Assembly: GCF_004011695.2 (NCBI RefSeq)
Contig: NC_082406.1
Coordinates: forward strand, 682,001 to 746,000
From: Ascochyta rabiei
Lineage: Eukaryota; Ascomycota; Dothideomycetes; Pleosporales; Didymellaceae
Reading direction: 5' to 3'
DNA: 64,000 bases
Position numbers and translations under genes: made by a program. Below are positions 41,926 to 53,530 of this stretch, piece by piece. The notes below the pieces were generated by a model. The model saw nothing but the letters and a program-made list of their open reading frames with translations, was not told the DNA's origin and searched no databases. Positions within the stretch are counted from its first letter, which is position 1. The number at the start of each line of letters is the position of its first letter.

Positions 41926-42633
41926 GTTCCGGGCCGATGCAGGCAGTATGGAGGCTGCAGAATATACAGTATTGGCGATCGTCCACGAAAAGTGTTTTCT
42001 GGCCTACGTACAATGATCAGAACGACCCTATCTCGGGGAAGTTGTGATGACGAACACAGTTTACTGTGATTGTGCACCTGACTCTTCCACCTTTGTGACA
42101 CACGACTCAGATATCTTGTACGGATCATAGACACTGCCCTGTATTGGTATACCAATAGAATGAAACCTCGCATTCCAGATCATGTCATAGCCTATCCTAC
42201 AGGTTTTACAGAGTTAGCCACAATACGAGCACAATTTTCAATAAGACACAATGCTACGGTATCACAGACGACTATTGCACACGAGCTTCTTTATTACACA
42301 TCTCGTGTTGCCAAAGTAGGTGACAAGCTTATACCAATCGGCAGATCTACATGTGTAAGACATGAACGATTCGTGTTCGCAAAGCCTTCGATATTCGTGC
42401 GGCTGAGAATAGTAACCAATGACTTTAGCCTATTTTCTTAGCTGGATAGCCTTGCAACCCTTTTACCTGCTGTATTGTCGCACGAGGTATTGGAACCTAA
42501 TCGGCATGTGGGAGAGGTGGTGAGGTGCCTGTGTCGATTCCGTGTGGTATAAATACAGCACGCGGATTGTACTGTCAATGGACGCAAGCCATTGCTGGTC
42601 AGATTTCATGTATTCAAGTCTCCTCAGGGCACC
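41926..42633. other. Intergenic region upstream of the BYS1-like gene
   Basis: Gene-free apart from short open frames; contains the TATA box of the next gene near its end. Confidence 0.45.
42548..42555 (+). promoter_or_regulatory. TATA box of the BYS1-like gene
   Basis: TATAAATA lies 79 bp before the proposed ATG, consistent with transcription starting about 50 bp upstream of the start codon. A strong TATA box suits an inducible secreted-protein gene. Confidence 0.6.
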
Positions 42634-43146
42634 ATGTTTCTGATCAGATTACTCACACTGGCTTCATTTTGTATTTCCGTTCGTGCTGTAGGTCGCGCCA
42701 TCGTCACCAACCAGTGCGACGCACCCATTTACCTCTGGTCCGTTGGCGGCTCAGTCAGTTCGCAGACAATCCTTCCTAAAGATAGTTCGTATGGCGAGGT
42801 TTTCGCTTCCGATCCATCCTCTGGTGGAATTGCCCTCAAAGTCACTTCAAGTCCCGGCGGCCTTTTCACTCCCAACGCCAGCCAGCTAGTCTTCGCGTAC
42901 AACATCGACGATACCCATGTATGGTACGATATGAGCTCCATATTCGGCGATGGATTTGCTGGAAGAACACTGAGGATCCAACCTAGCGACGACGTCTGTG
43001 AGAGCATTAGTTGGTATGATGGAACCACACCGGCAGGAAGCCAGGTTAAACGATGTCATCGGGAGACAAACTTGGAGCTAACATTCTGTACGGGACATTG
43101 TTTGCCAAGTTGGTGTAATTTATACGTACCTTGGCTGAAAGAATGA
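42634..43146 (+). CDS. Secreted BYS1/thaumatin-like protein
   Basis: 170 residues, one exon. ATG 42634 in the context CACCATG directly precedes a signal peptide (MFLIRLLTLASFCISVRAVG, the first 20 residues); an in-frame upstream start would bury it. The mature part resembles the Blastomyces yeast-phase-specific (BYS1) family with its thaumatin-like beta fold: GRAIVTNQCDAPIYLWSVGG at the start, then SQLVFAYNIDDTHVWYDMSSIFGD, GRTLRIQPSDDVC and a Cys-containing end. In this family cysteines pair to form a compact extracellular beta sandwich. Some members are temperature- or host-induced. The last 25 residues (TFCTGHCLPSWCNLYVPW) add three Cys; they may be an extra subdomain or read-through of a lost intron. 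Confidence 0.72.
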   Translation: MFLIRLLTLASFCISVRAVGRAIVTNQCDAPIYLWSVGGSVSSQTILPKDSSYGEVFASDPSSGGIALKVTSSPGGLFTPNASQLVFAYNIDDTHVWYDMSSIFGDGFAGRTLRIQPSDDVCESISWYDGTTPAGSQVKRCHRETNLELTFCTGHCLPSWCNLYVPWLKE

Positions 43147-43823
43147 AACTGAAACTTTTACAGCACCTTGTGGAAATGCTGCACCGAACAATACACAGAC
43201 GTGCTGCACGCATTGTATCGGAAGTCACCATTGTGTTGCACCGCAGTAATTGATTAAGAAGAGGTACAGTCGGCGTTTTTGGGTGACGTTGATAAGCTTA
43301 GCTGCTTTATGGGTGTAGGAATCGTCTTGAAACTCCATATAGTTGCAATAGACTTAATCAGGACCAACAGTTCACTGCTGAGGCCTTTTCCACGCACTAC
43401 CTAAACAATCTAAGGAATAGGAGAATCCTATCATTGACCTAACGGACTCGGCTCACCCATTTAGATAAAAAAAAAGCTCTAAATATAGGCCGCAGTGGTG
43501 TATGCTTCCACTTAGAGCGTACAAAAAACCTTTGCAATTAGGATGTAAGAACAAAGTGTGATCTGGCACTGAGTTTAGACATGCATCTAGACTTGAAAAT
43601 GATGTACTATCAACTGGAAGTCTTCGAGCTTAGTGCAACCTTGGACATGGTGAAAAGCAGGGTGTGGGTGACAAGGTCGTGCAATGAACATATTTCAAGC
43701 AAGATGATGAAATTGTGAGACTATTTCTATCACATTGTCTTAACAACGAAATTTTAGGCTTTTTAATACCATTTGTACAACCTTTGTATCATTTCTCTTT
43801 TTGCATCAACTGCGGTAGTAGCC
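43147..43823. other. Intergenic region, AT-rich
   Basis: No gene, with an A-run near 43468. Nothing else recognised. Confidence 0.4.
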
Positions 43824-44039
43824 ATGCTGATCGTAGCAAATGAGCTTTTGCTTAATATTGCAACATTGCTGGATGCAATCGACCTACGAAGCATCAGCTT
43901 CAGTTGTCGAAATATACGTCCACTTGCGCAAGAAGGTTTGGTGCGCACGGCCTTCTTGCGTGCAAAAAAGCCGTGGGCTCTTGTTGAGACGATGTATCAC
44001 CAACCTGAGCTTGTACGTCATTTGAGTATCTTCGCTTGA
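43824..44039 (+). pseudogene. Truncated F-box gene fragment
   Basis: 71 codons from ATG 43824 to TGA. ANELLLNIATLLDAIDLRS, followed by ISFSCRNIRPLAQEGLVRTAF, is a clear F-box with the following helix of fungal F-box/LRR proteins, and PWALVETMYHQPELVRHLSIF matches the start of the LRR part. The remaining several hundred residues expected of the family are missing, so this is a 5' fragment, or a gene whose later exons are lost. Confidence 0.55.
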
Positions 44040-44380
44040 GCAAGCGTAGCCCTGAAATTCCTATGTAATTAATAAGATGGATTCTAAACCTTCTTCATCA
44101 TCACTGACAGAGTTTACTAGGGAAAGCAGTACACTCTACCGTTCAGCTCTTACAAACGAAGGTTTTATCGCCTGCTGTGCAACTACATCATGACCACATT
44201 CCCATCTCGTTCCCATTCCATGTGCATCCTCTTCCCTGCTATTTTATATCTTTTAATGCCCTTACAACTCATGTTGGCATATGCGTGACCCCCCGACACC
44301 TGTAGCACTTCTGAACCCTTGTATTACAATCTCCACGGTGTACCACCAATTTCCCACGTATATAACGTATGCGCTGGAAA

Positions 44381-45526
44381 TTAGATATACAGTCCTGCTT
44401 CAGCATCGGCCGTTATGCAACGAAGGTGCTGGACTGGATCAATAGACCGTCTCTGACGGGCTTTTGAGACAGTGAAATCAATGCCAGCATTGAAGAACAC
44501 CTCCATCCTGCGAAGAGCCGGAAAAGTGCCACGTTTTCTCTCGAAACAAAGACTATTAAGGAAATCAGCAACATTGTAAACCGCCTCACTAATCCCCAGA
44601 ATCTCCAGCATCGGCGGTAATATGGCTTTGAGGTTAGGCAGCGCGCGGGACATTCTTGGAAACCCACAAAACAATGGGTACGAGATGCCCACGTCTTTCA
44701 ACACTGAGAAGCCCCTGAAGTAGAGGATTGCGTAGTCGTATGGTGTGAATATTACTCCAGACATATTCGCTGGCGTCTTCAATACTCCCACTTACTTTCT
44801 TAGTGCCTTCAGAGGTGCGAACAAAAATCTACTTCTAGTTTTATGGGTGATAGGTGGAGCTTCCCTTGCGTCGATAGAGTGAGGACGGCGAAATCCACAA
44901 GCCATCCGTTGCCGCATATGAACTCCTTGAGATGAGGCAAGATACATACCGGAATTCCCAGTAGTCCGGGTAAGCAATCCTAAATCAGTGTCATGATCCA
45001 TTTCTCTCGGTCCTCGGTCGTCTTTGAAAAATGCTCGATAAAACCAAGGCAGCTTGATATAAAATCCTTGTGTTGCAAGACTGTGCCTGATGCTTTGTTC
45101 GGAGCGTGAAGGCTCACCATCCAACCATATGTCGAGCGTACAGTTCGTTTTTTGGTTTTGCTGAGGATCTCTAGAGTGAGCACGCGGGGACGAGCCTCCG
45201 GGTAGTAGAGTGGTTACAACATGTATTCGTAAATGTGCATGATGCCGAATGTAGGGTTTATGAGCAGCGTTTCCTGTGGTATGTGGCGCCAGCGGTGAGA
45301 TACAAGAGACAGCATCGCAATGTCGCGGGCGCGGGAGAGAGTGGTAAGATTTGAAGCGATCAGCTACATTATTTCTATCAGCAGCTCGTATATGTGTATT
45401 GGTGCCAGCATTTTGTGAGCCAGTACCGAATCGTTGTGCCGATGGCTGCTGGTCAATTCCAGTTGTGCGCCAGGAGTTTGCTGCTAGAACATAGTTTTGC
45501 AACCAGTGAGTATCATTCGGCAGCAA
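44381..45526 (-). pseudogene. Decayed F-box/LRR-type gene
   Basis: LRR-like stretches occur on the minus strand in more than one frame. In one frame, ILPHLKEFICGNGWLVDF and LHLSPIKLEVDFCSHL follow a TAG near 44980. Farther on, a 136-codon block (44381-44791) reads SRALPNLKAILPPMLEILG and GTFPALRRMEVFF, the usual C-terminal part of fungal F-box/LRR proteins. A GTAAGT site near 44795 and an AG near 44714 could be a true intron. The upstream 245-codon frame does not read as LRR protein throughout. At least one stop and one frame change make it a probable pseudogene. No F-box was found at its 5' end. Confidence 0.45.
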
Positions 45527-46436
45527 CCCAGAGTATTTAGCTCACAGCAGAATCAGGGTGCAGTGTCGACACGTGACCATATGTAAGACCTTTCTATCAC
45601 TTTGATTCAGAAGGATACATTCCGTCGACACAGACTGCAAGTGCAGAAGACCGACACTAGACAGTTAAGCAAAATTTCAGCTTGAAACGAATGCAGGGGT
45701 CCACAAGGTCTACATTGATTCATGTTCCCTGCAGTGTTCCATAGACGACACATTCACTGAGCACGAAGTGGTGGAAACCCCTTTCACTCGGATTTGGTCA
45801 AGGTCTTGAATTGATCGCGTTGCTTCACTTCTGTCGCGACGGAGCTAAAACTTCATATAAGCCTGCAGCTATGTATTCATATTCAGTCAGAGATTAGGAG
45901 ACAAGCTTTACCTGCATAGACATGAGCTGAGATCTACACATCAGTTGACTAGGAGACCGGATACTTTAAATCACTCATGACTTCTCTACATTTTCCTCCT
46001 CACAGTCTTTGTTAATTCATCTATCCCTAGCTTTTCGGCGTCGAATACTTCCATCTGCCGCCCGTCGAACACATAGTGCTACTTACCTTGTCGTTTCCCA
46101 CCAAGCTGGTTGCTTTTCGTCCGCAAGACCAATAACCCACTGCTCTTTCCTATTTTCGTTTCTATTGCTTCTACGTGTGGCTGGAGAGACCTCTTCCATT
46201 TCTCAGAAATGAACATCCACTTCTTGAACTCAGATCGCCGGTGGAAGAGCCCGAACCACAGCTCTATATCTCCGTTGAATATAAGGGTTGGTCGTTCTAG
46301 CGAGGGTCTGCATTCAGGAGCGATTGAACACACCATTGTTGGATGCTGGGCTAATTCCGGCAATGATGGAGCTCTGAATTGTCGCGGTGTGGGAGTCTCA
46401 AATGTGAAACTGAACTTGGATGTGTCTACGAGTATG
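45527..46436. other. Intergenic region
   Basis: No supported gene; short open frames only. Overlaps the presumed promoter of the decayed F-box/LRR gene and the 3' flank of the next. Confidence 0.4.
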
Positions 46437-48080
46437 TCAGTGGGGAAGAACCCAGTGACTTACAAAGTGCTTACCGTTGTGATGCAGTATATCTCTGTAT
46501 CTTCGTCGTTTGAATTTCCTTTTGTCCTTGTCTGATCTCTTGATGATGACTTTCGTTTCTTGTTCAACAGGCACCTCGCCCTCTAGTTGAGGATCGGAAT
46601 CCCATGTCAGATGCTGATCGCTGTGAAAGAAACGAACACAAGTCCACTTTTTTGCTTTGAAAGTGGAACTGCAGAAAAGCCAAACGTGATCGATGCCATG
46701 GTTGACGAAGAGCCGAATCTCCAGTCGTGATTTGCGTTGTCTAGCACCGCAGGAATCTTGCGCGACACAGTCGGATAGCTGCATGCTTACTTTTGCAACT
46801 TCAGTAGCCTCGAGACGCGAAAGATACACCATTGCATCAAGCTCTTCTATTAATGCCACTGCTCTGCCAAATACTTGTTCAGTCTGCCAAAGGTCTGTGC
46901 GGAAATCGACCGTAAGACCCTTTACCGTCAACGTCTTTAGGATTTTTGAATAGTACTTTTCGTAACTGTACTTGGCAAAGTTCCCTTGGCTTGTACAGCA
47001 CAGTGAGATTGCGGAGCTGCTAGGCATATCGAAAGACATCGTGATGTGCTTGAGACGCAGCTCCTTCTTCGGAAGACGATTGAATACATCTAGAAGAATG
47101 AAAGACCATTTGTTACAAGACGTAATGTGGAGATCCTCGAGAGTCAGAGGCAGACAGGCCAGCTTGCCTTCTGCGCGATCTGATCTATTGCCCTTGCGTG
47201 ACTCGATGATGGATCCATCCGGACGATACAAGTCGATTCGTACTGGCCATCCCAATGTGTCTATAGGAACTATCAGGGATCTTAGAAAGTAGAAATCGGG
47301 AAATCGGAGAATGTAGCCGGCGTTGCGCTTGCACCTAAAATTGCTTCTGATTATCAGCACTTGCAGACATCGCTGCAAAACCAGTAGCGCAGAACCATCA
47401 AATGGAAGTCGAGAGGACCACTCGTTATCGAACTTCATGAGCCGGGGTCTAGCATTGACAAACTCTCTGTGTGGTGGTAGCCATATGGTCAGCTCTCTGA
47501 GCTTGGGTCAAAGTGAGACCAGAATGTTCAGGAACCAATTGTGAGCTTTGTTGTGCCAACCACACTTGCTCAGCTTCGCGTTTCGGATCTGTTGCCAGAC
47601 GATATTGTGCATGAGATTATGCTCGATGCGGTCTTTGGGCAATTGGACCATTAATGGGTCGAAATTGAGGGGCCCCAGACACTGACAGTTGTCCACGTGA
47701 TTGCAGCCGTGTTTGGTCAAATCAGTATGGCTGATTTGAGGGATATGATAGGGCTTTACGACAAGCATTGCCAGTACATGTCTAATACCTCGTTTTGGTA
47801 TGCACAGCTTGTGTATCATGGCAGTCTGCACTATATCTCGAAGGCGTTTGTTGGCTAGCGAAAGACTGAAGACGGCTTTGCTACCACACAGCTGCAGAGA
47901 GACAAGCTCCAACAACTCGTTAGGTAGGCCAAGCAAGTTGATATCCTCATATTTGTGTCTGTAGCTGGGGGCAACTTGAGTTTGCGCGCTTGTTGGGCTG
48001 ATATTTTCGTTCGCGGCCATTTGCTTGCTAGATAGTAGTCGGCTTGAGGCGGGCACAATGCCCTGTCGTAGTGCTTCCAT
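46437..48080 (-). pseudogene. F-box/LRR-type gene interrupted by one in-frame TGA
   Basis: From ATG 48080 the frame runs to 46437 with a single break, TGA at 47508-47510. The F-box is NLLGLPNELLELVSLQLCG plus a SLSLANKRLRDIVQTAM helix. LRR-like segments follow, with LNILVSL directly before and PKLRELTIWLPP directly after the stop, so the stop falls inside one LRR motif. Both parts together (about 547 residues) have the normal length for the family. CGA to TGA is the simplest origin. A 69-bp intron with a poor GTGTGG donor and a CTCAG acceptor would also remove the stop in frame, but would delete half of the LRR motif. So either a recent pseudogene, or less likely a spliced gene. Confidence 0.6.
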
Positions 48081-49407
48081 CACAGCGGCGCCTTGAATGA
48101 TAATCTGACTTGTTGGCCGCTTGGACGCGGCAGGATACCGAAGATGGGACGTTGTGTTCGTTGTCTTGGCTCCGCTTTTATTGTCGGCATGCTCTCTTTG
48201 GTTGAAGAGGGAGACTATGGGCAAGTCGTAGGCGGCACTGCCTGTTAATGGCGCCTCGCTCGTCTGTGCCTGACCCGATCCCGCCAGCGCAGTGAAAGAC
48301 TGTGGCGGTGCCGCATCGCACCATGTAGTTGAAGAAGATAGAGCCGCAGAGCATATTTGACTGTGAATTTTGACATTGGAGTATATCCTACATAGTTTTT
48401 AAACTCCAAATGATGATCGGCTCGGCATTTTGAACTGATGGGAGCAGCAGCTTTGCCATATACATGGCCGTCTTACTGGGGTCATTGGTTTTTGCACCGA
48501 AAGAGGTTTGACTGCTTGTTCATAAGCTTAATTGTGCTCTCTGTTCGCCTGATCTTAGAATACACCCAAAATTTCAGTTCCAGTGTTAATGAGGGGTGCG
48601 GATTGTGGAGTTAGACCTTGACCGTTGATGAAGGCTCCCGGTAACCAGAACAACGTGATTAGAGAACGCCTTATCCCATTGGACAATCCACTTTCTCTTC
48701 CCAAGAACCGTACTCCGATTGTCGCGAGTTTGGCTGCAGGAAGCATGCCGTCCTCTGCTTTCTCGTCTGCTCACAGCGCGCACGGACGGCACCCATCCTG
48801 TCATGGCCTGCATAGGGGCGCATCTCCGGAAAAAAAACAGCGATGGCACAAACATCAGAGAGCAACCTGGCCCCGACATGAGCAATCTCCAGCCGGAAAC
48901 AAGGCCAGCCGAAGAACCATGGACATCTCTAAGCGATGTTGATCTTCGGAACAAGTGTCACCAGGATGACAGCAGTAACAGAACAGGGCAACTGTTGGCG
49001 ACGCCACGTAGTCCAGAACCGTGTTAGAGAGGTAGGCACGCTCAGTGTCCAATCACAACCTGAAATGGCTCTTGAAACGACATGACGATTACTTGGCACG
49101 TGATCGACGAGGGCAACTATTGCCTCTAGTGCCGGCGGGCTAGAATCTAAAACCACGACGGCGCGGCACCACACGGAACGCCTGCCATCCGCTTTTTCTC
49201 CGCCGCTACAACAACGATGATAGCACGACTGAGGCCAATCACAGGCTCGCAACACTCTTGCACAGACTGAGACAGCGCCGTGGGCATGCGGGACGATGTG
49301 TTTCCGCTGGGGCTGCCGCCCACCTCTATTGTGTCACTGTGACCCCTGCGGCTTTTTTTATATCTTCGCTGACCTTTTTTCCCTCTCTGGCTCTGTAAAC
49401 GAAAGTT
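48081..49407. other. Region between divergent F-box and P450 genes
   Basis: About 1.3 kb without a supported gene. Short open frames on both strands show no domain. Contains both promoters; a C/T-rich tract (TTTTTTTATATCTTCGCTGA) lies about 45 bp before the P450 ATG. Confidence 0.45.
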
Positions 49408-50934
49408 ATGGCTCTCCTCGATGTCATCGGTTGTGTATTCAGGTCACCGACATCACTACTTCTCTTCACAGCGGCGCTTGTGTCCCTCTTCGTCATTGTA
49501 CATACTTTCTTCATACGCAGGCTACCAACTGATGCGCCCAATGCTGCCAGCGATAACTACCCTGTCACAGGTCCCTGGGGATTCTGGACGGAGCGCTGGG
49601 AATGGTATCGCCGGCGACGCGACCAGTCGACGACAGGCAACTTCTCTTTCCATGCAGGACCGAACACTATCGTAGCTCTGGCCGGAGAAGAGAGCCGCAA
49701 GCTGTTCTTTGAGTCGCGCGAACTTGGCTTTGCAGAGGGTTACGCGATACTATTTGGCGTGGCTCCAGCGACCGAAAAGTACGACAGCGAGCAGCGCGCA
49801 GAAGAAGATATCTCGAATCACTTCAGTCGCCGCCTGGCTGCGCTCTTGAAAAACGACCAATTTCGCCGCAAGCTGTCGACGCTTACCTCAGACATGCAAG
49901 AGGCCATCAATGCTATCAAAAACGACCCCAGCGGCCGTACGAACCCCTTCGAGAGCATTTACCGGGCGGTTTTCCAACTCACCATGCGAGTAGTTGGTGC
50001 ACACGAGATTGCGGACAACCCAAAATTGCTCGAAGAGACACTCAACCTCTTCGAGTATATTGAGGCTAGTACTACAGCCACATCCATCATACTTCCAAAG
50101 TTTCCTTCGCCCGCCGTATTAAAGCGCACATACGCAGGAGCTCGTTTGTATATGATAATCGAGAATATCGTCAAGCGGCGAGCGGCGAGCGACGAAAAGC
50201 ACGACGACGCTCTGCAGTACCTGTTGGATCAGGGCGACAGGACACACAAGATCGTAGAGTTTATTGTTGGTGCCTTGTTCGCCGGTCTGCTCAACAGCGG
50301 CATCAACGCAGCTTGGGTGCTGTGCTACCTTGCTACCTCTGCCGAGTGGCTCACCAAGGCCCGAGACGAAGTCTGTGCAGTTGCAGCAAAATACGCACGG
50401 AATCCTACCGCGCCGTTGCGCTATCAGCTTGACGACGTTCCACTGGAGGCATGGGAGACCGATTTTCCTATTGTCGACCTGTGCTTGAAGGATTCAATCC
50501 GCATCAACCTCCTCGGCACAGCTTTCCGCAAGAACATCAGCGGTCAACCGCTTCCTACTGGCAAGGGCATGGAAGTCATCCCACCCAACGCAGTCGTCAC
50601 TTACGCAACCGCCGACGTCCACCAAGACCCTTCCATCTACCCGAACCCCGAAGTCTGGGATCCTGCACGCTACCTCCCAGGTCGTGAGGAGGACAAGAAG
50701 GTGCCACACGCTTGGCTTGGCTGGGGCGTGGGAAGGCATCCGTGTGCGGGTATGCGATTCGCCAAACTCGAGCAGAACATCATTACGGCGTACTTCCTGG
50801 CAAGCTTTGACTTTAGCTTGGAGAATGAGAGCGGCAAAACATTAAGTGTGCCGCCTAAGGTGGACCAGAACGGTCATTCTGCGTCTAAGCCAAAGAATCC
50901 ACCTTACCTAAGGGTGAGTTCAAGAGAGAAATAG
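49408..50934 (+). CDS. Cytochrome P450 with atypical ExxR and I-helix motifs
   Basis: 508 residues, no intron. An N-terminal membrane anchor (LLLFTAALVSLFVIVHTFF, residues 17-35) is followed by a basic stop-transfer and a P-rich hinge, as in ER-bound P450s. The haem-binding loop is WGVGRHPCAG (439-448) with ligand Cys446. The K-helix reads DSIR (362-365) where nearly all P450s have ExxR, and the I-helix reads AGLLNSG (292-298), lacking the acid-Thr pair of [AG]GxxT. The meander PxxWDPARYL is normal (NPEVWDPARYL). These changes suggest a P450 that does not use the standard proton-relay route, or one with relaxed function; the open frame and intact haem loop argue against a pseudogene. No secondary-metabolite backbone gene is near, so the substrate is unknown. 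The start ATG 49408 gives the anchor directly. Confidence 0.9.
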   Translation: MALLDVIGCVFRSPTSLLLFTAALVSLFVIVHTFFIRRLPTDAPNAASDNYPVTGPWGFWTERWEWYRRRRDQSTTGNFSFHAGPNTIVALAGEESRKLFFESRELGFAEGYAILFGVAPATEKYDSEQRAEEDISNHFSRRLAALLKNDQFRRKLSTLTSDMQEAINAIKNDPSGRTNPFESIYRAVFQLTMRVVGAHEIADNPKLLEETLNLFEYIEASTTATSIILPKFPSPAVLKRTYAGARLYMIIENIVKRRAASDEKHDDALQYLLDQGDRTHKIVEFIVGALFAGLLNSGINAAWVLCYLATSAEWLTKARDEVCAVAAKYARNPTAPLRYQLDDVPLEAWETDFPIVDLCLKDSIRINLLGTAFRKNISGQPLPTGKGMEVIPPNAVVTYATADVHQDPSIYPNPEVWDPARYLPGREEDKKVPHAWLGWGVGRHPCAGMRFAKLEQNIITAYFLASFDFSLENESGKTLSVPPKVDQNGHSASKPKNPPYLRVSSREK

Positions 50935-52689
50935 GGGTTCCAGTATCAAACTGAACCAGTCTTTTTCATCTACATATGGGGCGTTTCGTTGCATTTACAG
51001 CGTGGCGCTAGTTGTTACATACTAGACTTTGCATATACCCAGTTCGAAATTTACATTAGTTGATCTATTTCCATCTACTTCTCAGTTTATGTACCCCCAG
51101 CTAGGTACAATATCTTCTTCGCATCCTTTGTGAGATCTCACACCCATTGCAGATACCAAACACTACCATCAAGTATCAAAGCGCTAATAAGATGCACAAA
51201 AATCAGGCCGAGCCGGAGGCCTTGTACATTCGACACCAAGAATTCAAAGCTTACCCGTCCCCCACCACCACCACCACCACACAACTAGTTTAGTACGCTG
51301 TATCTTCCACTCCCTGTCTTGCACTCCCGCCTCTCGTTCTCCCACGGCCCTCTTTCTTCCCTTAGCTGGGCGTTCAAGTGCGCAATCAATGCTGCATGTC
51401 TACTGGTGCTCCCCATCTCCTTTTTCTGGACGGCAAAGTGCGTGGCGGAAAGAAGGTTGGGCGGAGAGGAATAAACTCTGGATGGTAGACAGATGAGCTA
51501 TAGGGTGGGGAAGTTGATATCACGCCGTTGGGGAGGACGCTGAGTCGGTGTTTCGTACGTGCAGAGGCGGGTAGAGGCGCATAAGCGGTGATGGTGATAT
51601 GGAGTGTTGATGTTGGGGCGATGATGGTGCTGTTGTTGTTGATGTGGGATATAGACAGACGTTGGGTTTGGCTTGTAGGGTAGATGGGTGCATGCATAGT
51701 GTTATGTCGCTGATGCGGATTCGACTGCACAGAACAATAGCGGTGACAAGCGTTTGTTATACTGGCTGGGGTAATGGTTTCCGGGAATTGAGATATCTAT
51801 TTACATTGCCGTTTCTTATATCGAACAGTATCTCCCCAGTTTCAATAATCGTCACACTCAAGCTTCCAGTGCACCCATAGTCTAGAGCTCCTCCATCGAC
51901 CGATGCGCTGCAGATAGCCTTACGTCGCTACTGACGCCAAATTTTTCAGCACTCACGAAAGAACATTGTAGTGAGAAGAGGATACATATACAGACGCTGA
52001 CATCATTCCGCCCTTTTGAAAAGGTCTAGACCCTCAGCGACGAGCGTCGCAACATCGTGTGTGGTCAACTCGTAGGGCTGCGCAGGTGAGCTTCAGCTAA
52101 CGCACAGCCCCATCTGCGGAAATGATGTCACTTTGAAGGCTTGCGTAGTGTAAGTGATGTATGGCAGCGATGAGAAGTGTTCTAGATGTTCTCTCAAAAT
52201 AGACGATGGAAGCTGGGGTGAGGGTCTGGATTGTCGTTGTGAGGTGAGGATGTGGTGGTGAGGAAGGATGATTGGATGCGGTGACATCATCGTCGCGGTT
52301 TGGCGAGCGCAAGCAGCGCTGGCAATCTAGGCTTCACTATGCCACCACGTCGCACCTGATGAAGCTTTCGCAACCGATGAGCTTTTGTTGTGCGTTCTGT
52401 CTGGTTCTATATTCGAGCATCTCCTAGTTCGAACCTTAACCAATCCTATCTAATGTCATCGAAGCCTGATTCCACCACAGAACGCTCTTCATCGTCGCTA
52501 TGGGGTCTATCCGCATGTAACCCTTGCTATGTAGCCCTTCACAAGACACAAGAATTTCCACTACCGATACTTTCCACCCCTGGATTGTGTCAACCGCAGC
52601 CTCCAAGATTGAGGGGAAGTGCAGCTCGTTTGTACCATACCTCGATATCATGCATGTAAGGAAACGCCTTGGAGACGTCTGTGAGTTGG
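50935..52689. other. Intergenic region with a CAC microsatellite
   Basis: No supported gene in 1.75 kb. A short (CAC)n tract lies at about 51261-51282. Open frames of 65-114 codons are low-complexity or featureless. Confidence 0.45.
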
Positions 52690-53530
52690 TCAACGAAGCA
52701 CTTGCTTCCAAATGGATCTTCGCCATCGCATCAGTCGATACGAAGATACACTAGAACAAATCTCGTTTGGGGACTTCCGACTGTGGACGATTCGGTCGAT
52801 GATCTGGTCGTAATCCCTTAAGGACAACGAGAAGTCGCAAGTGACGAAAACTGGCAAGCAGAACTTTCTCAATTTACCGACCTCTGGATGCGCGACGATG
52901 CCCGTACGAGTGTGTTGCAGAATTTCCCGTGATCTCCAGGCCTCGTAACCGGTCCATGAGAAGCTGTCGAACCGGTGTGTGCCAGTGGTCAACCTTGCCA
53001 GAGGTAGGACTCAGGCCATCATGGCAGAAGATGTAACTCTCGACTCGGATAAAGATATTGCCCACTGACAGAGCCTCAAGCACTGCGCCAACATAATGGA
53101 CAAGCTCATCGAGCTGAAGTTATTCCCTGTCACCCAAGTCTTCAGCCACAGATCAGGACTGCCCACCGAAGCCACTTCCACCGCATCGCATATGCTAGTA
53201 CAGCAAACAATAAAATCGGACTTTGTGGTCGTGCGGAAGGCGTAGCTTTCCACAGCCCACATAGTAGATAACGCATTCGAGTGTACAGATCCAAGACTGA
53301 GATGCGTAAGATAGTGGGTCCAGCTCGATTGCAGTTGCAATGTTGCAAAAAAATTCCAGTCGTATTGAGGATTTATGCGGGCGTGTTTGATCAAGGCTTC
53401 TCGGGCGATAGGTCCTAGGCGGCGGCACCGACAGACCGCTACTATGTATGTGTTCATCTGACATCGACGCGAAGCGCAATACTGAGGTGCACTTCATCCA
53501 GCAATCTCGGCATCATCTTGTAAGCTGTCA
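52690..53530 (-). pseudogene. Decayed F-box/LRR-type gene
   Basis: A degenerate F-box start (PRLLDEVHLSIALRVD) is near 53500 in one frame. It continues after a frame change as VCRCRRLGPIAREALIKHA, the usual second half of the F-box region. The following 120 codons (to 53011) look LRR-like in part (THYLTHLSLGSVHSNAL). A further coding-like piece in another frame (52874-53083) includes EALSVGNIFIRVESYIFC. At least two frame changes, without good splice sites at each, suggest a pseudogene. It is the sixth F-box/LRR-like locus in this window. Confidence 0.4.

Noticed and set aside
51261..51284. Apparent CRISPR-like or telomeric repeat
   Set aside because: It is a plain CAC microsatellite.
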